The notes: generated by a model not told the origin, from the sequence alone. A DNA stretch of 64,000 nt from Planococcus antarcticus DSM 14505 (GCF_001687565.2 NZ_CP016534.2:996501-1060500), one strand, 5' to 3'. Counted from the stretch's first letter, positions 22,970-31,949 are shown. Made by a program: numbers and translations.

Positions 22970-23884
22970 ATGAAACGTGCACGTATTATTTACAATCCAA
23001 CTTCGGGCCGAGAGTTGTTCCGGAAACACCTGCCCGAAGTTTTGGAGAAAATGGAGAAGGCCGGCTACGAAACATCCTGTCATGCGACCACTTGTGAAGG
23101 CGATGCCATTCAGGCAGCGTCGTTTGCTGTTGAGCGAAAGTTCGATTTAGTGATAGCTGTCGGTGGAGACGGTACATTAAATGAAGTTGTTTCGGGAATC
23201 GCTAAATTTGAAGATCGCCCTAAAGTTGGCCTAATCCCGATGGGGACGACCAATGACTTTGCCCGTGCTGTTCACATTCCGCGTGATATTACGAAAGCGG
23301 TCGATATTATCCTAAAAGGGAATTCTGTCCCCGTAGATATCGGTCTGATGAACGATGATCGCTATTTTATCAATATTGCAGGCGGAGGCAGACTCACAGA
23401 GTTGACCTATGAGGTGCCGAGTAAATTGAAAACGGTACTTGGCCAAATGGCTTATTATTTGAAGGGCATTGAGATGATTCCTTCAATCCGATCTTCACGT
23501 GTTCGGATTGAATACGACGGACAGGTTTTCGATGACAGTGCGATGATGTTTTTGATCGGATTGACCAACTCGGTTGGAGGCTTTGAGAGATTGGCACCGG
23601 ATGCCAGCATTAATGACGGCAAGTTTACTTTATTGATTTTGAAAGAACTCAATATGGCAGAGTTTATTCGCGTGGCTTCTTTAGCTTTGCGTGGGGAGCA
23701 TTTATCAGATCCCCATGTGATTTATGCAAAGGCCAGTAAAATTACAGTAACCACGCAAGAGCGGGTACTGTTGAATTTGGATGGGGAATACGGCGGTGTG
23801 CTACCGGCCGTATTCGAAAACCTGGCTGGCCATATTGAAATGTATGTGCCGATTGATTTTGTAAACGAAAAAGATCACAAATAA
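22970..23884 (+). CDS. dgkB: Diacylglycerol kinase DgkB
   Basis: DgkB phosphorylates the diacylglycerol released during lipoteichoic acid synthesis so that it re-enters phospholipid synthesis. The 304-residue protein starts RARIIYNPTSGRELF, has the nucleotide motif AVGGDGTLNEV (about residues 64-74), GLIPMGTTNDFARA and the C-terminal LNLDGEYGG. ATG 22970 follows AGAAAGG; a longer in-frame start at 22934 has no ribosome site and would exceed the usual length. The next gene in B. subtilis is yefA (rlmCD); here Nudix and cyd genes lie between. Confidence 0.94.
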   Translation: MKRARIIYNPTSGRELFRKHLPEVLEKMEKAGYETSCHATTCEGDAIQAASFAVERKFDLVIAVGGDGTLNEVVSGIAKFEDRPKVGLIPMGTTNDFARAVHIPRDITKAVDIILKGNSVPVDIGLMNDDRYFINIAGGGRLTELTYEVPSKLKTVLGQMAYYLKGIEMIPSIRSSRVRIEYDGQVFDDSAMMFLIGLTNSVGGFERLAPDASINDGKFTLLILKELNMAEFIRVASLALRGEHLSDPHVIYAKASKITVTTQERVLLNLDGEYGGVLPAVFENLAGHIEMYVPIDFVNEKDHK

Positions 23885-23926
23885 AAAGCTGGAAAATGGA
23901 ATCACTCCATTTTCCAGCTTTTTATT
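23884..23926. terminator. Bidirectional terminator between dgkB and the Nudix gene
   Basis: AAAAAGCTGGAAAATGGA pairs perfectly with TCCATTTTCCAGCTTTTT around ATCAC, with A and T runs on the two sides, so it can end transcription from both converging genes. Confidence 0.95.
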
Positions 23927-23948
23927 TGCAGCGACCAGAGCCAGCTGC

Positions 23949-24377
23949 TCAAAGAAGTTCGATTGCCTTGTCTTGCTCTTCTGCTAGTTGCGGCAGATTT
24001 TTGATGGGCTCCCACCGGAACAACAATGTCATACCGTTGTCTCGGCCATGGCTTTTGATGGTATGTTCAAACTGCTCAATCGGTTTACCCGTGTATTCAA
24101 AATGAAAGATATTCCGCTCGTAGGCTTTGTCTTGATGTTCAGGATAATACGTATACTTATGGATTTTCCCGATGAAGTCGATAACTTCGCGCGGCAATCC
24201 TGTTTCTTCTTTTACTTCTCTGTATAAGGCATCGATCAAGAGCTCATCGTCTTCAATCGTCCCACCTGGTACTTGCAGTCCAACTTCCGGTTCACCTTTG
24301 TATTCAAATACAAGCAATTCACGATTTTCTTCATCGCCTCTTGTGATGTATGCAAATACTTTCCGCTTTGTTCTCAC
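23949..24377 (-). CDS. Nudix hydrolase
   Basis: A 142-residue Nudix protein. The signature G-x5-E-x7-REV-x-EETGL is complete in GTIEDDELLIDALYREVKEE (about residues 39-58, then TGL). PGG precedes it, and the rest is a small alpha-beta domain. The substrate, some nucleoside diphosphate derivative, cannot be predicted. It starts with GTG at 24377, behind AGGGTGAG on the minus strand. It is the only minus-strand gene in this part of the window and is divergent from cydA. Confidence 0.88.
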   Translation of the reverse strand: MRTKRKVFAYITRGDEENRELLVFEYKGEPEVGLQVPGGTIEDDELLIDALYREVKEETGLPREVIDFIGKIHKYTYYPEHQDKAYERNIFHFEYTGKPIEQFEHTIKSHGRDNGMTLLFRWEPIKNLPQLAEEQDKAIELL

Positions 24378-24581
24378 GATGTCTCACCCTTTTTCTTTAT
24401 TCTCTACAGAATACTAAAAATTGAGAAAAATTTCAATTCTTTTCGCTTTATCTCTGTCACAGCTTATTCAAAGTTTGGCATAAAAACAAGGCTTGGGAAG
24501 CGTTTTGGAAAGTGGGTTTGATGTACAATAAGAACAAGAGTCACAGTGAATCACACGCTTTAACAAAAGGAGACGAGTAGA

Positions 24582-25928
24582 TTGGAATTTCAAGACCCGG
24601 CTTTTCTGAGTCGCATTCTAACGTTATTGACTTTATCATTCCATATTCTTTACGCAACGATAGGCGTAGGTGTCCCTCTCATGATCATGATCGCCCAATG
24701 GGTAGGCATCAAGAAAAAAGACGAACATTATATTTTACTGGCTCGCCGTTGGGCCAGAGGATTTGTTATCACGGTTGCAGTAGGTGTTGTAACCGGTACG
24801 GCGATCGGCTTACAGTTATCGCTGCTATGGCCGAACTTCATGCAATTGGCAGGAAATGTAATTGCTCTGCCATTGTTTATGGAAGTTTTCGCATTTTTCT
24901 TCGAAGCCATCTTTCTGGGGATTTATCTCTATACATGGGATCGCTTTGAAGATCAGCGGAAGCATTTTCTGTTGCTTATTCCGGTTGCGCTTGGTGCAGC
25001 CGCATCTTCTGTTTTTATTACAATCGTTAACGCCTTTATGAACCAGCCGCAGGGCTTTGAAATACTGAATGGTGAAATGGTCAATGTCAGTCCGCTACTG
25101 GCTATGTTCAGTCCGGCAGTGCCGACGAAAGTGGCGCACGTTATGGCCACTGCGTTCATGACCAGTGCATTTGTATTAGCTTCCATTGCAGCGCTTCGCA
25201 TGTTAGGCGGTTCCAACCATATTTACCATAAGAAAGCTTTGTTCCTAACCATGAAGCTGGGACTGGTATTTGCTATTGCTACAGCTTTAATCGGCGACTT
25301 TTCAGGTAAATATTTGGCAGAGTACCAGCCGGAAAAACTGGCAGCTGCAGAATGGCATTTTGAAACTGAAGAAAATGCAGGCTTGGTTATGTTTGGTATT
25401 TTAGATGGCGAAGAGGTCAAGTATGCCATCAGAATTCCTTACGCGTTGAGTATTCTGGCGCACAGCAATCCGTTTGCTGAAGTTACCGGACTAAATGAAT
25501 TCCCAGAAGATGAAATACCGCCGCTGTGGATCCATTATCTTTTCGATACGATGGTGACCATTGGCATGTGGCTGGCATTCTTCTCGTTTGTCTATGTAGT
25601 TGCTGCTTTCCGCAACTGGTCGTTCATTCGAAAAAGATGGTTCCGCTGGCTCATAGTAGCGGGAGGACCATTGGCGCTCATCGCTATTGAAGCCGGGTGG
25701 TGGTTCACGGAAGTGGGACGCCAGCCTTGGATTCTCAGAGGTCATATGAAGGTAAGCGAAGGAGCGACCACCAGCGGCAATGTGGATCTGATGATTGTTT
25801 TGTTCGCCGGCTTATATCTTATTCTGGGTATCGGTACGGTTGTTGTTCTGACAAGAATGTATAGGCGCAACCCGGTTGAAAATGAATTAGCAGAACGCGA
25901 ACGCGGCAAAGGCGGTGAAGAAGAATGA
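24582..25928 (+). CDS. cydA: Cytochrome bd-type quinol oxidase subunit I (YthA-like, short Q-loop)
   Basis: Subunit I oxidises menaquinol and holds the haems that reduce oxygen to water. The 448 residues contain His21 (SFHILYA) and His186 (KVAHVM) at the haem-ligand positions, Glu101 and Glu109 of the proton path, and the GRQPW motif after a short Q-loop, as in YthA/CioA-type enzymes. About nine membrane segments are seen. The start is TTG 24582 after AAAAGGAG at 24565-24572. The stop overlaps cydB. I could not place a convincing promoter or Rex site in the upstream gap. Confidence 0.92.
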   Translation: MEFQDPAFLSRILTLLTLSFHILYATIGVGVPLMIMIAQWVGIKKKDEHYILLARRWARGFVITVAVGVVTGTAIGLQLSLLWPNFMQLAGNVIALPLFMEVFAFFFEAIFLGIYLYTWDRFEDQRKHFLLLIPVALGAAASSVFITIVNAFMNQPQGFEILNGEMVNVSPLLAMFSPAVPTKVAHVMATAFMTSAFVLASIAALRMLGGSNHIYHKKALFLTMKLGLVFAIATALIGDFSGKYLAEYQPEKLAAAEWHFETEENAGLVMFGILDGEEVKYAIRIPYALSILAHSNPFAEVTGLNEFPEDEIPPLWIHYLFDTMVTIGMWLAFFSFVYVVAAFRNWSFIRKRWFRWLIVAGGPLALIAIEAGWWFTEVGRQPWILRGHMKVSEGATTSGNVDLMIVLFAGLYLILGIGTVVVLTRMYRRNPVENELAERERGKGGEEE

Positions 25929-26953
25929 CTCTAGAAATTATTGGGATTTCTGTTTTATGGTTATTTCTGTTTTTATACGTCATCGTGGCGTCGATCGATT
26001 TCGGTGCCGGCTTCTTTAATGCTTATAGCTCTTTTGTCGGCAAGCAACATATCTTAACAGGCGTTATTCAGCGTTACTTATCTCCAGTTTGGGAAGTGAC
26101 CAATGTCTTCTTTGTTTTCTTCTTTGTTGGGATCATCGGGTTTTTCCCGAAAACCGCTTTTTATTACGGTACGACTTTATTAGTACCAGCGAGTATCGCC
26201 TTGATTTTGTTGGCGATTCGCGGTTCCTATTACGCGTTTGCAACGTACGGAGCTAAAATCAACCACAGAGGCTATATTTATATGTACGGCTTGTCCGGAC
26301 TTTTGCTGCCGGCTGCTTTGTCGCCGGTGCTTGCCATGTCTGAAGGTGGCTTTATCCTAATGGATAATGGCCAGCCTTATCTGGATTACTGGGCCTTGTT
26401 CACGAGCCCACTGACATGGAGTATTGTGGTGTTAAGCTTAACAGCAGTCCTTTACATCTCGGCTACGTTCCTGACCTGGTATTCGGCTAAAGCCGGTGAC
26501 GCCAAAGCTACCCATTTAATGCGCAAATATTCGTTGATTTGGGCGGGACCTGCCATTATCACGGCTACCGGCATTATCTACGAACTGCGCGGCCATAATC
26601 CGGAGCATTACGCGCGTATTCTTGACTTGTGGTGGATATTCGCTGTTTCGTTCTTGTTGTTTGCCGGTACGGTTTACCTGATCTGGAAAAAACGTCATTA
26701 CGGATGGGCTTTCATTTTGTTGATAGGTCAGTTCTTTACAGCGTTCTTCGCGTACGGTGCTTCTCATTATCCATATTTACTGTATCCGTATTTGACGATT
26801 TACGACAGCTTTACAAATGAAGCCATGGCAATTGCATTGATCATTGCATTTATTGCAGGACTGTTCTTATTGTTGCCGTCGCTCTACTTATTGTTCCGTC
26901 TGTTCTTGTTCGATAAGGATTACATCGAAGGAAAATCGGATTACCACGCATAG
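25925..26953 (+). CDS. cydB: Cytochrome bd-type quinol oxidase subunit II (YthB-like)
   Basis: Subunit II, 342 residues with about eight or nine hydrophobic segments, pairs with CydA to form the oxidase core. The N-terminal WLFLFLYVIVASIDFGAGFF and SPVWEVTNVFFVFFFVG segments are typical (the second corresponds to the W/E-V-T motif of CydB). Its ATG lies in the cydA stop (overlap 25925-25928). The small cydS gene follows after 14 bases, giving a three-gene oxidase operon. Confidence 0.92.
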   Translation: MTLEIIGISVLWLFLFLYVIVASIDFGAGFFNAYSSFVGKQHILTGVIQRYLSPVWEVTNVFFVFFFVGIIGFFPKTAFYYGTTLLVPASIALILLAIRGSYYAFATYGAKINHRGYIYMYGLSGLLLPAALSPVLAMSEGGFILMDNGQPYLDYWALFTSPLTWSIVVLSLTAVLYISATFLTWYSAKAGDAKATHLMRKYSLIWAGPAIITATGIIYELRGHNPEHYARILDLWWIFAVSFLLFAGTVYLIWKKRHYGWAFILLIGQFFTAFFAYGASHYPYLLYPYLTIYDSFTNEAMAIALIIAFIAGLFLLLPSLYLLFRLFLFDKDYIEGKSDYHA

Positions 26954-26967
26954 AGGAGGCACTACCC

Positions 26968-27078
26968 ATGCAGGATTTCATGATATTTTATGCACCATTT
27001 CTGGTTTTGTTCGGAGCCATTATTTTTGGTTTCTGGTTCTCGCTAAAAGATGGTCCCGTTACGAAAGACCGGGAATAA
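26968..27078 (+). CDS. cydS: CydS-like small subunit of cytochrome bd oxidase (36 residues)
   Basis: A 36-residue single-span membrane peptide behind GAGGAGGC at 26953-26960. It begins MQDFMIFYAPFLVLF, has a hydrophobic span to about residue 24 and ends FWFSLKDGPVTKDRE. The pattern MQ-F-I-YAP ... FW--LKD--V closely follows CydS, the small third subunit seen in the Geobacillus cytochrome bd structure; I recall that sequence from memory rather than from a search. CydS is thought to stabilise haem b558. It is followed directly by a terminator. Confidence 0.88.
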   Translation: MQDFMIFYAPFLVLFGAIIFGFWFSLKDGPVTKDRE

Positions 27079-27080
27079 GA

Positions 27081-27115
27081 GCGCGTGCAGGCTTTTGCCT
27101 GCCGCGTTTTTTTGT
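27081..27115 (+). terminator. Intrinsic terminator after the cyd operon
   Basis: CGCG-T-GCAGGC pairs with GCCTGC-CGCG around a TTTT loop, followed by seven T residues at 27107-27113. Confidence 0.9.
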
Positions 27116-27151
27116 TGTATGATAGGTAAATGTGAAATGGAGTGAATATTT

Positions 27152-28513
27152 TTGAAACCAGTAAACAAAAATGACCGAATAACAGTCCATGTAGAAGACT
27201 TGACGCACGATGGTGCAGGTGTAGCAAAAGTTGACGGCTACCCGTTATTCATCCCAGGCGCTTTACCGGGAGAAGATGTCTTAGTTCATGTGCTGAAAAC
27301 CTTGAAATCATATGGCTTTGCAAAGTTGATTGAAATACAGCAAGCCTCACCGTTCCGTGTGGATGCCCCGTGTCCGGTTTTTGATACGTGTGGAGGCTGC
27401 CAGATACAGCACTTATCCTACGAAGGGCAAATGACCTTTAAACAGAAGTTGGTGCGCGATGCTATCACACGGATAGGCAAATTGCCGGACGTGCCAGTGC
27501 ATCCAGTGAAAGGCATGGAACATCCGTGGCGTTACCGCAATAAATCTCAGATCCCATTTGGCACGCAAGATGGCAAAGTTGTAGCTGGATTTTATCAGCC
27601 GCGGTCGCATGATATTGCAGATACAGATACATGTTTGATTCAAACGCCTGAAGCGGATGCTATTATGGTCGCTTTGAAAAAGAACTTGATTGAGATGGGC
27701 ATTGAACCTTATGAAGAAGCGACACACCGTGGCATGCTCCGCCATGTAGTGGTCCGAAAAGCCCGCGCTACTGGAGAAATTATGGTGGTGCTGGTGACTA
27801 AGAAAAAGAAATTCCCTCAAGCGGCTCGCGCCATTGAATTGATTCAAGCAACAGTCCCTGAAGTTACGTCGATTGTCCAGAACATCAACAGTGAGAAAAC
27901 CAATGTTATTTTTGGCGAAGAGACGTTGACGCTGTGGGGCAAAGATGTCATAGAAGATCGAATTGGAGACGTTCGATTTGAAATTTCCGCGCGTTCTTTT
28001 TACCAAATCAATCCTGAACAAACAGAAGTTCTTTACGGACAGGCGCTTGAATATGCTCAGTTGACGGGTGAGGAAACTGTCATCGATGCGTATTGCGGCA
28101 TTGGTACGATTTCGCTATTTCTTGCACAGCAAGCTAAATTTGTTATGGGTGTTGAAATTGTGCCACAAGCCATTGAAGATGCAAAACGCAATGCGGAGTT
28201 GAACGGCTTAGCCAATACATTGTTCGAAGCAGGACCTGCCGAACAGGTCATTCCCCGCTGGTACAAAGAAGGCAAGAAGGCTGACGTGTTAGTGGTTGAC
28301 CCTCCGCGTAAGGGCTGTGATGAGCAGTTGCTACGGACTATTCTCAAACAGCGTCCGACACGTGTTGTCTATGTGTCTTGCAACCCGGCAACATTGGCGC
28401 GTGATTTGCGTATATTAGAAGACGGCGGCTACAGCACCAAAGAAGTGCAGCCTGTCGACATGTTCCCACAGTCCACACATGTGGAATGTGTAGCACATTT
28501 GGAACTAAGATAA
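27152..28513 (+). CDS. rlmCD: 23S rRNA (uracil-C5-)-methyltransferase RlmCD (TRAM domain)
   Basis: A 453-residue RumA/TrmA-type SAM enzyme that methylates uracils of 23S rRNA; the B. subtilis neighbour-conserved YefA (RlmCD) modifies U747 and U1939. A TRAM domain occupies about residues 8-66, then the Fe-S ligands Cys74, Cys80 and Cys83 ([10 protein letters not shown]) with a fourth near residue 163, the SAM motif [14 protein letters not shown] and the catalytic Cys in [12 protein letters not shown]. The start is TTG 27152 after TGGAGTG. A second paralogue lies at 62018-63382. Confidence 0.93.
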   Translation: MKPVNKNDRITVHVEDLTHDGAGVAKVDGYPLFIPGALPGEDVLVHVLKTLKSYGFAKLIEIQQASPFRVDAPCPVFDTCGGCQIQHLSYEGQMTFKQKLVRDAITRIGKLPDVPVHPVKGMEHPWRYRNKSQIPFGTQDGKVVAGFYQPRSHDIADTDTCLIQTPEADAIMVALKKNLIEMGIEPYEEATHRGMLRHVVVRKARATGEIMVVLVTKKKKFPQAARAIELIQATVPEVTSIVQNINSEKTNVIFGEETLTLWGKDVIEDRIGDVRFEISARSFYQINPEQTEVLYGQALEYAQLTGEETVIDAYCGIGTISLFLAQQAKFVMGVEIVPQAIEDAKRNAELNGLANTLFEAGPAEQVIPRWYKEGKKADVLVVDPPRKGCDEQLLRTILKQRPTRVVYVSCNPATLARDLRILEDGGYSTKEVQPVDMFPQSTHVECVAHLELR

Positions 28514-28518
28514 AAATT

Positions 28519-28555
28519 AAAGCCTACTTCCAATTGGAAATAGGCTCTTTTTTAG
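28519..28555 (+). terminator. Intrinsic terminator after rlmCD
   Basis: AGCCTACTTCC (28521-28531) pairs with GGAAATAGGCT (28536-28546), with one mismatch, followed by TTTTTT. Confidence 0.85.
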
Positions 28556-28607
28556 AGGGAAACTTGTACTTGGTAGATAAATCAATCGGAGGCATCATAT
28601 CCGAAAG

Positions 28608-28670
28608 ATGAAAATCACTATGATTAGTAATCTTGTGCAAGAACAATTATTCCTATTCTTGTTAGTGTGA
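28608..28670 (+). other. Possible 20-codon leader peptide before the UvrA-like gene
   Basis: ATG 28608 opens a frame of 20 codons (MKITMISN ... LFLFLLV) ending at TGA 28668-28670. A CAAGAA/TTCTTG inverted repeat (28638-28643, 28656-28661) lies within it. Downstream, TCCTC at 28709-28713 could pair with GAGGA at 28731-28735, covering the start site of the UvrA-like gene. That arrangement resembles translational attenuation of resistance genes. A GGAGG lies 15 bases upstream, too far for an ideal start, so this is tentative. Confidence 0.3.
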
Positions 28671-28742
28671 GTTTCAGTAAAATAGGGAATCATTAAGTAG
28701 CAAGAGAATTCCTCGGTTGAGTTGAAAAAGGAGGATGACAAA

Positions 28743-31013
28743 ATGACTGATAAAAAAGATGAAATCATTTTGAGAGGACTTCAAGAAAATAATTTAAAAA
28801 ATATAGATTTAAACATCCCAAAAGAGAAAATTAATGTTTTTACCGGTCTTTCAGGGTCAGGGAAAAGCTCAGTGGTGTTTGATACATTAGCAACGGAAAG
28901 CAGAAGGCAAATGACATTGAATTACCCTCTTTATGTTAGACATCAAATGCCGAGGTACGAAAGACCTCATGCTAACTTGATGCAACACTTAAGTCCAGTT
29001 GTCGTTGTGGAACAGAAACCAATAAGAGGAAATTCCCGCTCAACTATTGGCACTTATATGGATATTGATCCATTGATCCGACTGTTGTTCTCAAGAATCG
29101 GCAGTCCATCGATCGGTTCAGCCACTGAATTTTCGAGTGATAGTTCTTTCGGTAAATGCCCAGAATGTAGTGGTTACGGAGAAGTCATTGCACCTGATAT
29201 AACAAAAATAATCGATGACACGAAATCACTCAGAGAATCCGCAGTGAAATTTAAACCGCTATCTCCTTCAGGGTGGCAAGGCAGATGGATGGTGGATGGC
29301 GGATTATTTGATCCTGACACACCCATTAAAGATTTCTCAAAAGAAAAGTATAATCTTTTAGTATATGGACCACCGGAAGGCGAGCGGGCATTTGCTACTT
29401 ATTATACAAAAGACGGCTCTCAGGACTACGAATGGGATGGAATAATTCCGAGATTTGTACGTCTTTACATTAATAGAGATGTCTCTAAGCTAAAAAAAAC
29501 GTCTCAAGAAGATGTCTTAGCTATGTCTACACACACATTATGCCCGACCTGTGAAGGTTCGGGATTAAATCCCAAAGTACTAGAATGCAAAATTAACGGC
29601 TTTAATATCGCACATTACGACCATTTGGAGCTGACAGAACTGCTGGTTGAACTGGCAAAAATAAAAGATCCTATCGGAAAATCAATTGCACAGCAAGTGT
29701 ATCCAAATGTAAAACAACTTGTTGATTTGGGATTGGGTTATTTAAGTCTCACTAGAAAAATGGGTACTTTATCTGGCGGGGAAGCGCAACGAGTGAAAAT
29801 TGCGCGTCATTTAGGCAGCAGCTTAAATAACATTACCTATATTTTTGATGAACCCAGTGCGGGACTTCATCCACAAGAAATAGAGATGTTAACTCAAATG
29901 TTGGAAAGCTTGCGAGATAACTACAATACCGTAGTCGTCATCGAACATAATTTAGCTGTAATAAAAACAGCAGATGAAATAATAGAGATGGGTCCAGGAG
30001 CGGGCGTGAGTGGTGGAGAAGTGGTTTATCAAGGCGAACAAGAAGGGTTAAAAGTAGCCTCAGCCATAACCACTTTAGATCATAAACTCGCAATCAATAA
30101 AAACCCCAGAAAAGTAGAAAGCCGGTTCTCGATACAAAATGCCTCCGATAACAACTTGAAAAATATAAACGTGGAAATTCCAAAAAATGTTTTGGTTTCT
30201 GTGTGTGGCGTTTCAGGTTCCGGCAAAAGCTCTTTACTATTTGGCGCATTTTTAGAGAGGTATCCCGAAACAATCTCGGTTAGTCAAGGCGGCATCGGAA
30301 CTTCCAGCCGTTCGACACTCGCTACTTATATGGGAATTATGAATGACATTCGGTCGATTCTTTCAAAAGAAACGGGACAGCCAGCGGGACTGTTCAGCTT
30401 TAATTCGTTGGGGGCGTGTCCTATCTGCGATGGCAAAGGCGTCACCACGCCAGACGTAGCTTTTGCGGATCCAGTGACCGTCACATGTGAGGCTTGTAGA
30501 GGTACAAGGTATTCAGATAAAGCATTGTCTTATCGCTATGAAGGAAAAAATATAGTGGAAATTTTAGAACTCACGATCGACGAAACAAATACTTATTTGA
30601 AAATGCCAAAAATCATAAGAAAAGTAGATACGTTAAAAGATGTAGGGTTGGGGTATTTGACGTTAGGACAGACGACAAGTTCGCTAAGCGGAGGAGAAGT
30701 GCAACGTCTCAAACTGGCCAGCCAACTTAAAAAAGAAGGGCAAATCTATCTGTTAGATGAGCCTTCATTAGGGTTGCATACAAAAGATAATGATCATTTA
30801 TTAGACGTTTTCCAAAGCCTCGTAAACAAAGGAAACTCTGTAATCATCATCGAACACAATCTAAACTTTATTGCAGCGAGTGACTGGGTAATCGAAATGG
30901 GTCCAGGCGGGGGAAAGAAGGGTGGACAACTATTGTTTGAAGGAACACCAGACGAGATGCTGAGCTCAAGCACAGTGACAGCGAAATGGTTAAAAGAAGG
31001 TGCGAAGGAATAG
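28743..31013 (+). CDS. UvrA-like double ABC ATPase (drug-resistance type UvrA paralogue)
   Basis: A 756-residue protein with two UvrA-type ABC domains: Walker A TGLSGSGKSS and CGVSGSGKSS (about residues 35 and 485), zinc-finger-like CPECSGYG, CPTCEGSG and CPICDGKG pairs, signature TLSGGEAQRVK and SLSGGEVQRLK, and Walker B ITYIFDEPS and IYLLDEPS. It is about 200 residues shorter than UvrA and appears to lack the UvrB-binding insertion. Such short paralogues include DrrC-type proteins linked to DNA-binding drug resistance. The role here is inferred. ATG 28743 follows AAGGAGG at 28728-28734. Confidence 0.85.
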   Translation: MTDKKDEIILRGLQENNLKNIDLNIPKEKINVFTGLSGSGKSSVVFDTLATESRRQMTLNYPLYVRHQMPRYERPHANLMQHLSPVVVVEQKPIRGNSRSTIGTYMDIDPLIRLLFSRIGSPSIGSATEFSSDSSFGKCPECSGYGEVIAPDITKIIDDTKSLRESAVKFKPLSPSGWQGRWMVDGGLFDPDTPIKDFSKEKYNLLVYGPPEGERAFATYYTKDGSQDYEWDGIIPRFVRLYINRDVSKLKKTSQEDVLAMSTHTLCPTCEGSGLNPKVLECKINGFNIAHYDHLELTELLVELAKIKDPIGKSIAQQVYPNVKQLVDLGLGYLSLTRKMGTLSGGEAQRVKIARHLGSSLNNITYIFDEPSAGLHPQEIEMLTQMLESLRDNYNTVVVIEHNLAVIKTADEIIEMGPGAGVSGGEVVYQGEQEGLKVASAITTLDHKLAINKNPRKVESRFSIQNASDNNLKNINVEIPKNVLVSVCGVSGSGKSSLLFGAFLERYPETISVSQGGIGTSSRSTLATYMGIMNDIRSILSKETGQPAGLFSFNSLGACPICDGKGVTTPDVAFADPVTVTCEACRGTRYSDKALSYRYEGKNIVEILELTIDETNTYLKMPKIIRKVDTLKDVGLGYLTLGQTTSSLSGGEVQRLKLASQLKKEGQIYLLDEPSLGLHTKDNDHLLDVFQSLVNKGNSVIIIEHNLNFIAASDWVIEMGPGGGKKGGQLLFEGTPDEMLSSSTVTAKWLKEGAKE

Positions 31014-31082
31014 TTTAGCTAACTTCTCGAAATATGAATCTAATCAAGTAATCAACCGTATAAGCATTATTTGGCAAGTGAG

Positions 31083-31127
31083 AAAAGAGCTTGGTCAGCG
31101 GAGAATGCTGATTAAGCTCTTTTTTCG
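31083..31127 (+). terminator. Intrinsic terminator after the UvrA-like gene
   Basis: AAAAGAGCTT pairs with AAGCTCTTTT, and inside them TCAGC pairs with GCTGA around GGAGAAT. T residues follow. The stop-to-hairpin gap is about 70 bases. Confidence 0.9.
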
Positions 31128-31227
31128 GTTTAGACAAAAAATTTTACTTTACTGAGTTACAGGTTTTAAAGAGACGAACTATAGGGTAAATACAAAGGAA
31201 TACTTCTATAAGGAGAGAACGATTAGT

Positions 31228-31386
31228 ATGGAACAAATACCCGAGTCAAAATTCACTAACAAGCGTGAAACCATTATTCAGGGACTAGTCGAACAAAATG
31301 TCTTTAAAATCAATGGACGCCAATTGTATGAAACTTCATTTTATGAGTTGATGAAAACCTATATAGAAAATGAAAAAGCCGGTTGA
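31228..31386 (+). CDS. FbpA-like small protein (52 residues)
   Basis: A 52-residue protein from ATG 31228 behind AAGGAGAG at 31210-31217. The segment RETIIQGLVEQNVFKINGRQ followed by LYETSFYELMKTYIE matches the FbpA family (Fur-regulated basic protein, PF13076), whose pattern is LI--L---GVYK-DGRQLYEL-L-ELE-EY. In B. subtilis FbpA takes part in the iron-sparing response with the sRNA FsrA. This copy is less basic, and I see no Fur box upstream, so iron control is not shown. The terminator overlaps its stop codon. Confidence 0.75.
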   Translation: MEQIPESKFTNKRETIIQGLVEQNVFKINGRQLYETSFYELMKTYIENEKAG

Positions 31387-31400
31387 TTCCGGCTTTTTTC
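31373..31400 (+). terminator. Intrinsic terminator overlapping the FbpA-like stop codon
   Basis: AAAAAGCCGG (31373-31382) pairs perfectly with CCGGCTTTTT (31389-31398), with the TGA stop in the loop region. Confidence 0.92.
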
Positions 31401-31430
31401 AATGGCTGATCTAAAGCAGGAGAAATATTC

Positions 31431-31949
31431 ATGCATGATAAAAAACTAGAGATGTATCGTAAGAATCAGTTGGATGAAATGACATTTGCCGAAATACAGC
31501 AAGAGATGACGAACAGCAATTTAACTTCCGAAAAATTAGTTTTAATGTACAAAGAAACAATTTCAGTACGCAATAAAGAAACAAACGCAGTCTTTGAAAT
31601 ACATCCAGAAGCGTTACCAATTGCACAAGCACTTGATTTTGAACGACAACAAACGGGGCCGCGTTCATTTTTGCATGGCATTCCCATTTTGCTGAAAGAC
31701 AATATAGATACCGGCGATAAAATGCATACAAGCGCAGGTTCTTTAGCGCTTGAAAACCACTATGCATTGCGTGATGCTAAAATCGTAGAGAACTTACGCC
31801 GAGCAGGAGCTGTTATTCTTGGCAAAGCCAATATGACAGAACGGGCAAATTTCATGTCGGAAAAAATGACCAACGGCTATAGCTCACGAGGCGGACAAGT
31901 GAAAAATTCATACGGGGAATTTGATGTCGGGGGAATCTATATAAGTTGA
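31431..31949 (+). pseudogene. Amidase-signature enzyme, 3'-truncated
   Basis: The 172-residue open frame is the N-terminal third of an amidase of about 490 residues. FLHGIPILLKDNIDTGDKMHTSAGS contains the catalytic Lys, and AGAVILGKANMTERANF is intact. The match ends at YGEFDVGG, exactly before the serine-rich loop (GGSSSGS in intact relatives) that carries the cis-Ser and nucleophile. The frame then reads five unrelated residues and stops. The remaining two thirds are absent and the DNA that follows is repeat-like. Catalysis is impossible, so this is a decayed gene. Confidence 0.85.

Noticed and set aside
24530..24560. Possible Rex operator upstream of cydA (TCACAGTGAATCACAC)
   Set aside because: Half-sites and spacing do not match TTGTGA-N6-TCACAA; only a short GTGAATCAC palindrome is present.
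27413..28021. Minus-strand 202-codon frame inside rlmCD
   Set aside because: Antisense shadow of a clear TRAM/RumA gene; its sequence has no coherent domain.
31140..31227. Fur box upstream of the FbpA-like gene
   Set aside because: No segment resembling GATAATGATAATCATTATC was found.
31429..31767. Minus-strand 112-codon frame opposite the amidase remnant
   Set aside because: Antisense to a sequence with unmistakable amidase motifs; no start signal.
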